Notes: a model not told the origin generated them from the sequence alone. Positions 8,623 to 16,762 are shown, counted from the stretch's first letter. The stretch: 36,383 bases of DNA from Actinospica durhamensis (GCF_018139695.1 NZ_JAGSOG010000061.1:1-36383), one strand, 5' to 3'. Translations and numbers: made by a program.

Positions 8623-9309
8623 TCAGGCGTACAGCCCCTTCTCGTACTGGGGGCCGTAGTAGGTCTCGAGCGCCTCGAGGGTCTTGGCGGAGTTGTGCAG
8701 CGCCTTGACGATGGTGGCGTGCGTGGGCAGGTCCTCGGGGCGCCAGCTCTCGGGGTTCCACAGGCCGGAGCGCATGGACGCCTTCTGGCAGTGGAAGAAG
8801 ACGGTGTCGATGTCGACGAGGTAGGCCAGGATCGGGCGGTGGCCCTTGACCGTCATCTCGTCGAAGAACGGTGCGTCGCGCAGGATGCGTACCCGCCCGT
8901 TGATACGGAGCGTCTCCCGGCGCCCGGGCACCAGGAACAGCAGGCCGACGTGCGGGTTGCTCAGGATGTTGTGGAATCCGTCGGCGCGCTTGTTCCCCGG
9001 GCGCTCCGGAATCGCGATGGTCGTGTCGTCGAGGACGTGGACGAAGCCCGCAGGATCCCCCTTCGTGGAGAGGTCGCAGTTGCCCTCCGCGTCGCTGGTC
9101 GCTATCAGGCAGTATGAGCACGCAGCCAGCCAGGCCCGGTCCAGGGGATGCAGCCGGGGACGCTCTTTCGCGACGGCGCTCTCCAGCGGCGGGCCGCCGA
9201 GAGCCTCGCGCAGTTCGGCCGCCGTGGTGATCTCGGCGAACTCCTCGGCGCCGGCGGCGCGCTCCAGGTACGACGTCGGAACGGGACCGGTGGTTGCGAT
9301 CTCAGCCAT
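8623..9309 (-). CDS. PPOX-class FMN flavoprotein (MSMEG_1061-like)
   Basis: A 228-residue protein of the pyridoxamine-5'-phosphate-oxidase-like split-barrel family. Characteristic segments are the DLSTKGDPAGFVHVLDDTTI strand region, IPERPGNKRADGFHNIL, SNPHVGLLFLVPGRRETLRI and NGRVRI; the latter blocks form the FMN and subunit-interface core. It closely resembles the mycobacterial MSMEG_1061 group, whose members bind FMN (some relatives bind F420) and whose substrates are unknown. It is the last gene of a minus-strand trio, 63 bp after the LLM oxidoreductase. Pairing with an F420-type LLM enzyme is suggestive of shared redox chemistry, but the link is inference. Confidence 0.85.
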   Translation of the reverse strand: MAEIATTGPVPTSYLERAAGAEEFAEITTAAELREALGGPPLESAVAKERPRLHPLDRAWLAACSYCLIATSDAEGNCDLSTKGDPAGFVHVLDDTTIAIPERPGNKRADGFHNILSNPHVGLLFLVPGRRETLRINGRVRILRDAPFFDEMTVKGHRPILAYLVDIDTVFFHCQKASMRSGLWNPESWRPEDLPTHATIVKALHNSAKTLEALETYYGPQYEKGLYA

Positions 9310-9372
9310 GGTCGTTATCGAACCATGATGCTGTGAATGAGTGGTGGAGATGCTGTGCTTGTCGTCTGCGGC

Positions 9373-10335
9373 TCAGGTTCCGGCCAGTTCCTGCACGATC
9401 GGGGCGAAGGTCTCCATGTCGTCGAGCAGGAACGAGCTGATGCCGAGGCGTTCGCGCAGGTCGATGAACTTCTGCGTCAGTTCCTTGATGGAGCCGATGA
9501 AGACGTGCGGCGACTCCAGGATCTCCTCGACGGTGAGCTCGACGCCGGTGCGCTCGCGCAGCTTGTCGGCGCGCCGGCGCGCCTCGCCCCTGGCGTCGCC
9601 GGTCACGACCATGGGGCCGCCGGTTGGGTAGCTGTTCAGCTCGATCTCGGCGAAGCGCTCGCCCGCCGCCTCGCGGATCCAGCCGATCTTCTCTTCGGTG
9701 GCCGCGAGCGTGATGCTGGGTGTGTCGACGGCCGGAAGGCCTTCGGCGTTCTTCCCGATCCGCGGCGCCAGGCCGATGATCTGGGCTTCCCGGGCGGCCA
9801 GCGTCAGCAGCCGCCTGCCTCCGCCGCCGATGAAGATCGGCGGGTGCGGGCGCTGGAGCGGCTTGGGCTGCGCGTCGTAGTCGGTGATCGTGTAGTGCCG
9901 GCCGGCGAAGGAGAATATCTCGTCGCCGAAGCAGCCCTTGATGACCTTGATCGATTCGGCGAGCTTGCCGACCCGGGTGCCGACGGGCTCGAAGGGGATG
10001 CCGATCGCGTCGTGCTCCGGCTTGTTCCACCCGGCTCCGAGCCCCACCTCCAGCCGCCCGCCCGACAGCCGGTCGAGCGTCGCGAGCTCCTGGGCCAGGA
10101 CCGCGGGGTGGCGCAGGTTGTTGTTGAACACGAAGGTGCCGACGCGCAGCCGCTCGGTCGCCGCGGCCACCGCGGACAGGAACGGGATCGGCGCGTACAC
10201 GCTGGTGAGATGGTCGGGGATCATCAGTGTGCTGTAGCCGATCGACTCGGCCCGCCGCGCGAAGGCGGCCAGGCCGGGTCCGTCGTGCTGTTCGCCGGTG
10301 TCGACGAGGAAGCGGAAAGGGCGCATGCCGATCAT
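9373..10335 (-). CDS. LLM-class F420-dependent oxidoreductase
   Basis: A 320-residue luciferase-like monooxygenase-fold protein (TIM barrel). Motifs are PDHLTSVYAPIPFLSAVAAA, TERLRVGTFVFNNNLRHPA, LSGGRLEVGLGAGW and HPPIFIGGGGRRLL, the last being the typical cofactor phosphate-binding stretch. It matches the F420-using branch (MSMEG_2516-like, start MRPFRF) rather than bacterial luciferase. ATG 10335 is used; ATG 10326 (MRPFRF) is an equally good start. It is the middle gene of S51 peptidase - LLM - PPOX, with only 42 bp after the peptidase stop. The reaction is hydride transfer from F420H2 to an unknown substrate. Cofactor choice is from family resemblance. Confidence 0.85.
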   Translation of the reverse strand: MIGMRPFRFLVDTGEQHDGPGLAAFARRAESIGYSTLMIPDHLTSVYAPIPFLSAVAAATERLRVGTFVFNNNLRHPAVLAQELATLDRLSGGRLEVGLGAGWNKPEHDAIGIPFEPVGTRVGKLAESIKVIKGCFGDEIFSFAGRHYTITDYDAQPKPLQRPHPPIFIGGGGRRLLTLAAREAQIIGLAPRIGKNAEGLPAVDTPSITLAATEEKIGWIREAAGERFAEIELNSYPTGGPMVVTGDARGEARRRADKLRERTGVELTVEEILESPHVFIGSIKELTQKFIDLRERLGISSFLLDDMETFAPIVQELAGT

Positions 10336-10377
10336 CGTGGCCGAAGCCCGCGGCGAGCGCCAGTAGCGGCCGTCGAC

Positions 10378-11049
10378 CTAGCGTTCGAAGAGCCTCCAGT
10401 GCCCCTCGGAGACGATCTCGACGGCGCCGTCCACGACAGTGACGGCCGTCTGGTCGTCGACCGCGTACCCCGGCACCGGCAGGCGCGCGGCCCACCGTTC
10501 GGCGTCGGCCATGGTGTTCTGCGGGCACATCACGTTGTCCAGGTGCGGGAAGATCGAGAATCCGACCATGCCCAGCGCGCTGTCGCGCTCGCCGCCCGCG
10601 GCCGGCTTCCAGCCGACGAACTCCTGCCCGACGTGCGGGGCCATCACCATGCTGCCGGCGCTCAGTCCCACGTAGACGGTCTCGCTCAGCGACGGGAACA
10701 GATCCGCCAGGCCGGACTCGCGCATCCAGTGGCTCAGGTACAGCACGTCGCCGCCGCACACGAGCAGGGCGTCGGTCTCCCGGACCAGGGGGACCCAGTT
10801 CTCCTTGTCGATGCTGGGCAGCGCGGTCAGTTCAAGCATTCCCACGGACTTCCACCCGAGCTCGACCAGGGGAGTCGGGGTCTGCCCGGCGATCTGCCGC
10901 CACGTCATGACGGCGGTCCCGGGCATGCCGTACATCGCGGTGGGGATGCACAGCGCGGTCGACTCGGCGATGGGCTTGCCCAGCATGTCCTCCAGCGCGT
11001 CGCGGATGCTCTGGTTGCTGACGCCGCCGGAGGTGAGCAGAAGCTTCAT
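10378..11049 (-). CDS. Peptidase S51 family protein (dipeptidase E-like)
   Basis: A 223-residue serine peptidase fold. It begins MKLLLTSGGVSNQSI, has LLVCGGDVLYLSHWM in the middle and the nucleophile elbow GLSAGS with Ser130. This fits S51 peptidases (alpha-aspartyl dipeptidase PepE or cyanophycinase relatives). ATG 11049 is chosen because AAGGAAGG lies just upstream and homology-like sequence begins there; the frame stays open further upstream without similarity. It heads the minus-strand trio with the LLM and PPOX genes. The 5' region to the divergent TetR gene is 257 bp and contains a TTGACT hexamer at 11150-11145 that could be its -35. The physiological substrate is unknown. Confidence 0.85.
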   Translation of the reverse strand: MKLLLTSGGVSNQSIRDALEDMLGKPIAESTALCIPTAMYGMPGTAVMTWRQIAGQTPTPLVELGWKSVGMLELTALPSIDKENWVPLVRETDALLVCGGDVLYLSHWMRESGLADLFPSLSETVYVGLSAGSMVMAPHVGQEFVGWKPAAGGERDSALGMVGFSIFPHLDNVMCPQNTMADAERWAARLPVPGYAVDDQTAVTVVDGAVEIVSEGHWRLFER

Positions 11050-11237
11050 GGCGCCTTCCTTGTCCATGGAGAGCAGTTGCCGGGCAGCGGTGCGTCGTTG
11101 CCGGGGCCGGTGTCTTCGAACTCTGTCAGATCCTCTGGCGAAGGAGTCAATCACGGGGCACCGACTCGTACAAGTGTGCGAGCCGACGACACGGCGAGGC
11201 GGACCGCGGAGCGCGGAGCGCGGACGGCCCAGGTCAC

Positions 11238-11284
11238 GTCCCAATGGGACATATGTCTCACCCAGACAAATGTCCCATCGGGAC
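11238..11284. promoter_or_regulatory. Array of three palindromic operators, 17-bp period
   Basis: Three 13-bp palindromes follow one another: GTCCCAATGGGAC (11238-11250), GTCTCACCCAGAC (11255-11267) and GTCCCATCGGGAC (11272-11284). Their centres are exactly 17 bp apart (11244, 11261, 11278), giving consensus GTCYCA-n-n-n-RGAC. The third overlaps the expected -35 region of the TetR gene's promoter (-10-like TATGCT at 11294). The best reading is operator sites for the adjacent TetR protein, controlling itself and possibly the divergent S51 operon. Binding is inferred; the repeats are seen directly. Confidence 0.75.
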
Positions 11285-11293
11285 AATAGGGCA

Positions 11294-11299
11294 TATGCT
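11294..11299 (+). promoter_or_regulatory. -10-like TATGCT, 7 nt before the TetR start (leaderless)
   Basis: TATGCT is followed by 7 nt and then ATG 11307. No ribosome-binding sequence precedes that ATG, so transcription probably starts at or next to the start codon. The same hexamer and spacing occur at the second TetR gene (15120-15125, ATG 15133). Confidence 0.5.
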
Positions 11300-11306
11300 C
11301 GTGATC

Positions 11307-12008
11307 ATGACGAGGACACGGCACGGCGGCGGGTCGGCCGGCGCGGCCGAGATCTCCGGGGACCGCAGGCGACTGCGGTCCCGAGAGACCCGCCACGCCA
11401 TTTCCACCGCCGCGGCCGATCTGGTCCTGGAGCGCGGCCTGGGCGCCGTGGGCGTGGAGGACATCGCCGAGCGGGCCCATGTGGTCCGCCGGACCTTCAG
11501 CCGGCACTTCGCCGGCAAGGAGGAGGCGGTGCTCGACGCCACCCGTGACGACGGGGTGCGCATCAACCAGGCCCTGCGCGCGCGTCCGGCCTCCGAGCCG
11601 CCGCTGACCGCGTACCGCGCGGCCGTCGACGAATGGCTGGCCGAGCACGAGCTGCTCGACGCCGTCGCCTACACGCGCTGGCGCGACCTGGTCCGGCTCA
11701 CCGAGCGGGAGCCGACGCTCTTCGCGGCGTACGAGCGGATCAGGGTGGACGCCCAGGACGAGTCGGTGGCCGTGCTGGCCGAGCGCATGGGCTGCGACGC
11801 CGAGTCGGACTTCCGGCCCGCGCTCGTGGTGTGGGCGGCGGCCGGCGCGCTGACGGCGGCGCTGCGGGCCTGGGCGCGGCAGGAGCACGACCAGGCGGCC
11901 GGGCTGCGCGCGTGGGTGCGGCAGGCGTACGGCGCCCTCGTCATACAGGTGGCCGCGGACGCGGCCGCGGGATCCGGTGAAGTATCCAGTGCAGGAGAAG
12001 GTGCGTGA
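11307..12008 (+). CDS. TetR-family transcriptional regulator
   Basis: About 233 residues. The N-terminal TetR helix-turn-helix is seen as ETRHAISTAAADLVLERGLG, then VEDIAERAHVVRRTFSRHF, then KEEAV; the rest is a helical ligand-binding and dimerisation domain without a recognisable ligand signature. The frame is open from an ATG at 11244, but that codon lies inside a palindromic operator. ATG 11307 (or 11295) is preferred, with a -10-like TATGCT 7 nt upstream. The next gene, an alcohol dehydrogenase, starts 3 nt after this stop, so the pair is one transcript. It is likely an autorepressor that also controls the dehydrogenase and perhaps the divergent S51-LLM-PPOX genes; the inducer is unknown. 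Confidence 0.85.
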   Translation: MTRTRHGGGSAGAAEISGDRRRLRSRETRHAISTAAADLVLERGLGAVGVEDIAERAHVVRRTFSRHFAGKEEAVLDATRDDGVRINQALRARPASEPPLTAYRAAVDEWLAEHELLDAVAYTRWRDLVRLTEREPTLFAAYERIRVDAQDESVAVLAERMGCDAESDFRPALVVWAAAGALTAALRAWARQEHDQAAGLRAWVRQAYGALVIQVAADAAAGSGEVSSAGEGA

Positions 12009-12011
12009 GCT

Positions 12012-13052
12012 GTGAAGGCATTGCAGTACCGTGAGATAGGTTCGGCCCCCGAGGTCGTCACCGTGCCCGACCTCGAGCCCGGCCCCGGGCAGGTCCTGGT
12101 GAAGGTGACGGCGGCCGGGGTGTGCCACTCCGACATCGCCGTGATGAGCTGGCCCGCCGAGGGCTTCCCCTATCCGCTGCCGCTCACCCTGGGCCATGAG
12201 GGCGTGGGCGTCGTGGCGGGGCTGGGCGCCGGAGTCGCGGGTCTGGCCGAGGGCGACGCCGTCGCCGTCTACGGCCCCTGGGGCTGCGGCACCTGCGCGA
12301 AGTGCGCCGAGGGCAAGGAGAACTACTGCCTGCGCGCCGCGGAGCTCGGCATCATGCCGCCGGGACTGGGCGCGCCCGGCTCCATGGCCGAGTACATGCT
12401 CGTCGACTCCGCGCGTCACCTCGTCCCGATCGCGGGCATGGACCCGGTGGCCACCGTGCCGCTGACCGACGCGGGACTGACGCCGTATCACGCGATCAAG
12501 TCCGCGCTGCCCAAGCTCCTCCCGGGCTCGACCGCCGTGGTCATCGGCACCGGCGGCCTCGGCCACGTAGCGATCCAGCTGCTGCGCGCGATGAGCGCCG
12601 CCCGGGTCGTCGCGCTCGACGTGAGCGAGGACAAGCTCGCGCTCGCCCGGACCGTCGGCGCGCACGAGGCCTTCCCGTCCGACGGCGAGGCGGCCGGCCG
12701 GATCCGCGAACTGACCGGCGGCCGCGGCGCGGCGGCGGTCTTCGACTTCGTCGGGATCGCGCCGACCGTGGAGATCGCCCGGCAGGCGGTCGGGGTCGAG
12801 GGCGACGTGGTCCTCGTGGGGATCGGCGGCGCGGGGCTGCCCGTCGGCTTCGGCCACACGCCCTTCGACGCCAGCGTCAAGGCGCCGTACTGGGGCAGCC
12901 GCAGCGAGCTGTTCGAGGTGCTGGACCTGGCTCGGGCGGGCCTGGTCTCCGTGCACACCGAGACCTACTCGCTGGACGAGGCTCCGCTGGCCTACGAGCG
13001 CCTGCACGAGGGCAAGGTCAACGGCCGAGCGGTCATCCTGCCGAACGGCTGA
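12012..13052 (+). CDS. Zinc-dependent alcohol dehydrogenase
   Basis: A 346-residue MDR dehydrogenase. The catalytic zinc motif is AAGVCHSDI with GHEGVGVV, the structural zinc cysteines are in CGTCAKCAEGKENYC, and the Rossmann segment is VIGTGGLGHVAIQLL. The closing segment EGKVNGRAVI is also typical. GTG 12012 is preceded by GGAGAAGG and sits 3 nt after the TetR stop. The likely role is NAD(P)-linked oxidation or reduction of an alcohol/aldehyde pair. Being co-transcribed with a TetR gene suggests induction by its substrate or a related compound. It is distinct from the alcohol dehydrogenase at 2377. No substrate can be named. Confidence 0.9.
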   Translation: MKALQYREIGSAPEVVTVPDLEPGPGQVLVKVTAAGVCHSDIAVMSWPAEGFPYPLPLTLGHEGVGVVAGLGAGVAGLAEGDAVAVYGPWGCGTCAKCAEGKENYCLRAAELGIMPPGLGAPGSMAEYMLVDSARHLVPIAGMDPVATVPLTDAGLTPYHAIKSALPKLLPGSTAVVIGTGGLGHVAIQLLRAMSAARVVALDVSEDKLALARTVGAHEAFPSDGEAAGRIRELTGGRGAAAVFDFVGIAPTVEIARQAVGVEGDVVLVGIGGAGLPVGFGHTPFDASVKAPYWGSRSELFEVLDLARAGLVSVHTETYSLDEAPLAYERLHEGKVNGRAVILPNG

Positions 13053-13101
13053 GCGGCCGCGCACCACACGTACGAAGAGTACGGCGAAGATAACGAAGTT
13101 T

Positions 13102-13124
13102 CAGATCAAACCTGATCAGATCAG
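13102..13124. promoter_or_regulatory. GATCA repeat/palindrome upstream of the SDR gene
   Basis: Three GATCA copies lie within ~20 bp; two form the palindrome CTGATCAG (13112-13119). The surrounding intergenic stretch (13053-13155) is clearly richer in A/T than its neighbourhood and is the only place for the SDR promoter. Possible operator; no factor can be named. Confidence 0.3.
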
Positions 13125-13155
13125 TACATCATCGGCACAGAAGAAGTGATGCAAG

Positions 13156-13962
13156 ATGAGCAGTGCAGCAGAGATCAACGTCACCACGAACGGCACCGCG
13201 GGTGCGAGTGCGGGTGCGGAGTTCGCGGGCAGGACGGCATTGGTGACGGGAGCGGCCTCCGGCATCGGCCTGGCCGTGGCGCGTAAGCTCGCAGAAGGCG
13301 GCGCCAACGTCGTGGTGGCCGACTTCAACACCGAGGGCGCGGTGAAGGCCGTCGAGGAGATCAAGGCCGCGGGCGGCGCCGCTGCCGCCGTCAAGGTGGA
13401 CGTCGCCGATCCGAAGTCCGTCGAGGACGCCGTCGCCTTCGCGGTCGGCACGTTCGGGGCGCTGCACCTGGCCGTGAACAACGCGGGCATCGGCGCCGAC
13501 CCCATGCCCGTGGGCGAGTACGACATCGACGTGTGGCGCCGCGTCACCGGCGTCGACCTGGACGGCGTGTTCTACTCCATGCGCTACGAGATCCCGGCGA
13601 TGCTGGCCGCCGGCGGCGGCGCGATCGTCAACACCGCCTCCATCCTCGGCTCGGTCGGATGGGCCGGGTCGGCCGCCTACGTCGCGTCCAAGCACGCCGT
13701 GCTCGGCCTGACCAAGTCGGCCGCCCTCGAGTACGCCGACAAGGGCGTGCGGATCAACGCGGTGGGACCCGGCTTCATCGAGACCCCGCTGCTGCAGAGC
13801 ATGGACGAGGCCGCGCACGCGCAGCTGACCGCCCTGCACCCGGCCGGCCGGCTGGGCCGGCCCGAAGAGGTCGCGGAACTGATCGCGTTCCTGCTCTCGG
13901 ACCGGGCCTCGTTCATCCACGGCAGCTACCACCTGGTCGACGGCGGCTTCACCGCGCGCTGA
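13156..13962 (+). CDS. Short-chain dehydrogenase/reductase (SDR)
   Basis: A 268-residue classical SDR. The cofactor motif is TGAASGIG, with an Asp at the end of strand 2 (VVVADFN) that favours NAD(H). NNAG is present, and the catalytic residues are Ser162 (NTASILG), Tyr175 and Lys179 (YVASK). The C-terminal [14 protein letters not shown] is the usual SDR ending. An extra ~25-residue Ala/Gly/Thr-rich N-terminus precedes the Rossmann fold. ATG 13156 has only a weak ribosome site. It stands as a single gene with its own AT-rich upstream region and a convergent neighbour. The substrate is unknown. Confidence 0.9.
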   Translation: MSSAAEINVTTNGTAGASAGAEFAGRTALVTGAASGIGLAVARKLAEGGANVVVADFNTEGAVKAVEEIKAAGGAAAAVKVDVADPKSVEDAVAFAVGTFGALHLAVNNAGIGADPMPVGEYDIDVWRRVTGVDLDGVFYSMRYEIPAMLAAGGGAIVNTASILGSVGWAGSAAYVASKHAVLGLTKSAALEYADKGVRINAVGPGFIETPLLQSMDEAAHAQLTALHPAGRLGRPEEVAELIAFLLSDRASFIHGSYHLVDGGFTAR

Positions 13963-13980
13963 GCCGGCCGGCACCCGCCA

Positions 13981-14028
13981 GGGGCGACGTCGGGCCCGGT
14001 CTCCGTGCCGGGGATCGCGGCGTCGCCC
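13981..14028. terminator. Candidate bidirectional terminator between convergent genes
   Basis: GGGCGACG (13982-13989) pairs with CGTCGCCC (14021-14028), and the enclosed sequence has its own CCCGG/CCGGG stem (13995-13999 with 14008-14012). It lies between the SDR stop and the stop of the convergent MDR gene, where a two-way terminator is expected. There is no U-tract. Confidence 0.5.
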
Positions 14029-14046
14029 GCGGGGTGCGAGGCGAGG

Positions 14047-15021
14047 TCAGGGACGCACGATCAGCTTCGCGCCGGGCGATCCGGCCGCCTGCGCCTGCCA
14101 CGCCTGGGCGACGTCGTCGAGTGCGTAGACGCGGGTCGGCAGGCTCACCCGGCCCGCGACGACGAGCTGCATCAGATGCGCGAACGCGGCCCGCGCCCGC
14201 TCTGCCGAGATCGCCGCGCCGCTCAGCCCGGCGAGGCGGAGCCACCGATGGCGCAGCAGCCCCGCGTCCACGCTGGTCTCGGCCCCGGCGCTCTGGCCGA
14301 GGTTGACGTAGCGTCCGCCGAACTTGAGCCCGGCCAGCCCGGGCATGGCGTAAGGCCCCCACAGCGAGTCGAAGACCACGTCCACCGGGCCGCCCGCCTC
14401 GGCCAACTGCTGCTTGAAGCCCTCCGGGTCGGTGGGGTCGAGCAGGATCGTCGCGTCGGGCGCCCCTTCTCCGGCGCCGGCCATCGACTCGAGCCGCTCG
14501 GCGTTGCGCCCGGCGGCGATGACCGACTGCGCCCCGAAAGCCCTGGCCAACTGCACGAACGCCCGGCCGAGCGCGCCGGTCGCACCGAGTACGAGCACGG
14601 ATTCGCCGGCGCGCAGGGCGGCGACGTCCTCGAGTGCCACCAGTGCGCTGATGCCGACCGAGCCGAGGGCGGCCACTTGAGCGTCGTCGACGCCGTCCGG
14701 GATCGGCAGGCAGGCGGCGTCCGGGGCGATGACGAGTTCTGCGAGGGTCCCGTCGACGAGGCCGCCGGGCACCTGGACCCGCACGCGGGTACCGGGCGCC
14801 AGGGTGTCACTCTCGACGACGACGCCCACGCCCTCGATTCCGGGGATGTGCGGGACGCCCGGGCGGCCGAGCGGGTGCCTGCCCGAGGAGATGGTGACGT
14901 CGATCGGGTTGATGGCCGCCGCCGTCATCCGGACCAGGGTGTGGCCCGGAGCCGGGACGGGATCCTTGTGTTCGAGCGGCTCGGGGACCTGGCCGAGCTG
15001 GTGGACTACCGCTGCGCGCAT
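14047..15021 (-). CDS. MDR-family quinone oxidoreductase-like protein
   Basis: A 324-residue zinc-free MDR protein. It starts MRAAVVHQLG and has the GroES-like part with AAAINPIDVTISSG and PGIEGVGVVVE; it lacks both the catalytic Cys/His zinc motif and the four-Cys lobe. The NADPH-binding segment is VLGATGALGRAFVQLA. This pattern fits quinone oxidoreductase or enoyl-reductase-like MDRs that reduce activated double bonds with NADPH. It is divergent from a TetR gene, and a 24-bp palindrome (15047-15070) lies 26 bp before its start codon. Substrate-responsive repression by that TetR is likely. A detoxification role is inference. Confidence 0.87.
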   Translation of the reverse strand: MRAAVVHQLGQVPEPLEHKDPVPAPGHTLVRMTAAAINPIDVTISSGRHPLGRPGVPHIPGIEGVGVVVESDTLAPGTRVRVQVPGGLVDGTLAELVIAPDAACLPIPDGVDDAQVAALGSVGISALVALEDVAALRAGESVLVLGATGALGRAFVQLARAFGAQSVIAAGRNAERLESMAGAGEGAPDATILLDPTDPEGFKQQLAEAGGPVDVVFDSLWGPYAMPGLAGLKFGGRYVNLGQSAGAETSVDAGLLRHRWLRLAGLSGAAISAERARAAFAHLMQLVVAGRVSLPTRVYALDDVAQAWQAQAAGSPGAKLIVRP

Positions 15022-15046
15022 GGAACCGCCTCCGTCGGGAAGAAGT

Positions 15047-15070
15047 GAGTGACCGACCGGTCAGTCACTC
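15047..15070. promoter_or_regulatory. 24-bp TetR-type operator between divergent genes
   Basis: The centre GACCGGTC (15055-15062) is perfect, and the symmetry extends to 24 bp with one mismatched pair (positions 15054/15063). The core TGACCGACCGGTCA has the usual form of TetR-family operators. It lies 25 bp upstream of the MDR start and ~60 bp upstream of the TetR start, a position that suits repression of the MDR gene and autoregulation. Confidence 0.8.
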
Positions 15071-15119
15071 TAGCCCGCGGCGAGGATCGCGGTCAACGGG
15101 TCGTCAGACGGGCCCCGCG

Positions 15120-15125
15120 TATGCT
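15120..15125 (+). promoter_or_regulatory. -10-like TATGCT, 7 nt before the TetR start (leaderless)
   Basis: TATGCT followed by 7 nt and ATG 15133, the same arrangement as at 11294. No Shine-Dalgarno-like sequence lies before the ATG. An alternative start, ATG 15121, would sit inside this hexamer. Confidence 0.45.
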
Positions 15126-15132
15126 GTGCGCC

Positions 15133-15756
15133 ATGACCGCACGGGCCGCCGCCGCACTGGAGACCAGGGAGGCGCTGCTGGACGCGGGCCTGGAAGTCGC
15201 CCAGGAGCACGGGCTGTCCGGGATGAGCGTGAACCGGGTGGTGGCCGCCGCGGGCGTGGCCAAGGGCACCTTCTACGTGCACTTCGCCGACCGGGACGCG
15301 TTCGTCAACGCCCTGCATCAGCGCTACACCGAACAGTCCGCCGCCGCGGTCGTCGCGGTCATGCGCGGGCACGCACCGGGGTGGCGCCGGCTGCGCCAGA
15401 TGATCGAGGCCTACTTCGAGTCGTCCCTGCGGTACCGCGGCGTCAAGGCACTGGCTTTGGAGGCGCGCAACACGCCGGGAGTGGCCGCGAAGGTGGACGC
15501 GCGCAACGCGGCCTTCGTGGGGGTGGCCGAGCCCGACCTGAAGGCGATGGGCTGGGCGGACCCGAACCCCGCCGCACGCCTGGTGGTGGCGATGGCGGGG
15601 GAGCTGATGATGGCGGAGATGACCGCGGGCGCGCGCGACGAGGCCGGGCGCGCCGCGCTCTGGACGACGCTGGAGCGGATGGATCTGGGACGGACGGACC
15701 TGCCCGACTCGGAAACCGGCTCGGAAACCGCCTCGGAGACCGGCTCCGAAGCTTAG
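15133..15756 (+). CDS. TetR-family transcriptional regulator
   Basis: About 207 residues. The TetR DNA-binding domain is seen as LETREALLDAGLEVAQEHGL, then SVNRVVAAAGVAKGTFYVHF and ADRDAFVNAL. A helical effector domain follows. The C-terminus is odd: an acidic Ser/Glu/Thr repeat (SETGSETASETGSEA) from a short DNA repeat. The frame is open from 15049, inside the operator, but similarity starts after ATG 15121/15133; 15133 is chosen. The divergent MDR gene and the shared palindrome make this its probable repressor. The inducer is unknown. Confidence 0.85.
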   Translation: MTARAAAALETREALLDAGLEVAQEHGLSGMSVNRVVAAAGVAKGTFYVHFADRDAFVNALHQRYTEQSAAAVVAVMRGHAPGWRRLRQMIEAYFESSLRYRGVKALALEARNTPGVAAKVDARNAAFVGVAEPDLKAMGWADPNPAARLVVAMAGELMMAEMTAGARDEAGRAALWTTLERMDLGRTDLPDSETGSETASETGSEA

Positions 15757-15790
15757 GCCGAGCGGGCAGGTTGTCGCGTGTGCCGCCGCG

Positions 15791-16750
15791 TCAGACGCGG
15801 GCGCCGAAGCGCTTGCGCAGGTTGAACCCGATCAGCTTGGCCGCCTGCCCCAGCACCGGTCCGATGCGCTGGCCGCCGTTCCAGATGATGTAGTCGTCGT
15901 GCCGGTACACGCCCGGCTTGTCGGCGGCGTGGGCCGCGTCCCGAATCTCGGCCAGCCGGGCCACCGGCAGCCGCAGCGGCACCTCTTCGGGCTGGTACCG
16001 GCAGCCCGCCGGGTACTCCCGGCCGGGGGTGCGGCTCATCTCGATGTGGCAGCCGAGCACGCGGGTGACCGGCCGAACCGCGGCGAACTCCACCAGGCGG
16101 TCCAGGCTGTCGAGGAACGCCGGGTAGTCCGGGGCGTAGAGCCGGGCCGGCATCACCGTGTCGCCGGTGAGCAGGAACCCGGTCCACGGGTCGTACACCG
16201 CGACGGACGCCGGGTGGTGCCCGGGGATCCCGGTCAGCTCGAGCACCCGGCCGCCGAGGTCGAAGGTGACGACCTTGCCCGGCCACTCGTCGCCGAACCC
16301 GAAGAACTTGCGCACCGAGTCCGCGTCGTGGCCGACCACCACGGTCTCAGGCCGGTCGGCGAACTGCGGGTCACCGTTGCGGTGATCGGTGTGGCCGTGT
16401 GTGTGCGCGACGACGAGCCGGTAGTCCGCCCGCGGATGCGCCCGCAGCCACTGCGCGACCAGCTCGTCGACGGTGCGGCGCAGCGGGAAGCGCTCCCGGT
16501 CCGCGCTGGTGCCGGTGTCGATCAGGATCGCCCGGTCGTTGCCGAACAGCAGGTAGATGAAGGGCGCCTCGAAGGTGATCGCCTTGCTCTGCCGGAGAAT
16601 ATAGGTGTGCTCGTCACTGCGGTGCAGCTGGATCTCCGGATCCGCGCACTGTTTCAGCGAGCGCGCTCCGTGGATCCACGCGGGTTCCTCCGCGCCGTCC
16701 ACCGGAGCGCCGTCGGTGAAGTCGATGAGTGTGTCAGGGGTTGTCGCCAC
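15791..16750 (-). CDS. Metallo-beta-lactamase-fold hydrolase
   Basis: A 319-residue MBL-superfamily protein. The metal motif is HTHGHTDH with His116, His118, Asp122 and His123. Further ligands are likely the His in GIPGHHPASV, the Asp in LLTGDTVMPARLY and the His in VLGCHIEMS. The fold opens with FIYLLFGNDRAILIDTG. It is a hydrolase of unknown substrate; glyoxalase II, lactonase and arylsulfatase-like members share this pattern. GTG 16750 is the start, with a -10-like TAGCAT 6 nt upstream on the minus strand and no ribosome site, so it may be leaderless. It is divergent from the CheB gene and convergent with the TetR gene. Confidence 0.87.
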   Translation of the reverse strand: MATTPDTLIDFTDGAPVDGAEEPAWIHGARSLKQCADPEIQLHRSDEHTYILRQSKAITFEAPFIYLLFGNDRAILIDTGTSADRERFPLRRTVDELVAQWLRAHPRADYRLVVAHTHGHTDHRNGDPQFADRPETVVVGHDADSVRKFFGFGDEWPGKVVTFDLGGRVLELTGIPGHHPASVAVYDPWTGFLLTGDTVMPARLYAPDYPAFLDSLDRLVEFAAVRPVTRVLGCHIEMSRTPGREYPAGCRYQPEEVPLRLPVARLAEIRDAAHAADKPGVYRHDDYIIWNGGQRIGPVLGQAAKLIGFNLRKRFGARV

Positions 16751-16756
16751 GCCATG

Positions 16757-16762
16757 ATGCTA
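16757..16762 (-). promoter_or_regulatory. -10-like TAGCAT, 6 nt before the MBL start
   Basis: On the minus strand TAGCAT is followed by CATGGC and then GTG 16750. The short gap and lack of a ribosome site suggest a leaderless transcript. Confidence 0.4.

Noticed and set aside
11107-11121. Second copy of the MITE-like end (GGCCGGTGTCTTCGAAC)
   Set aside because: It matches TGTCTTCGAAC with an extra G before it, but no inverted partner or CTAG was found nearby; too short to call a relic.
11244-11306. Upstream ATG 11244 as the start of the first TetR protein
   Set aside because: The codon is inside the first palindrome of the operator array and the added residues show no TetR similarity; ATG 11307 has a -10-like box at a leaderless spacing.
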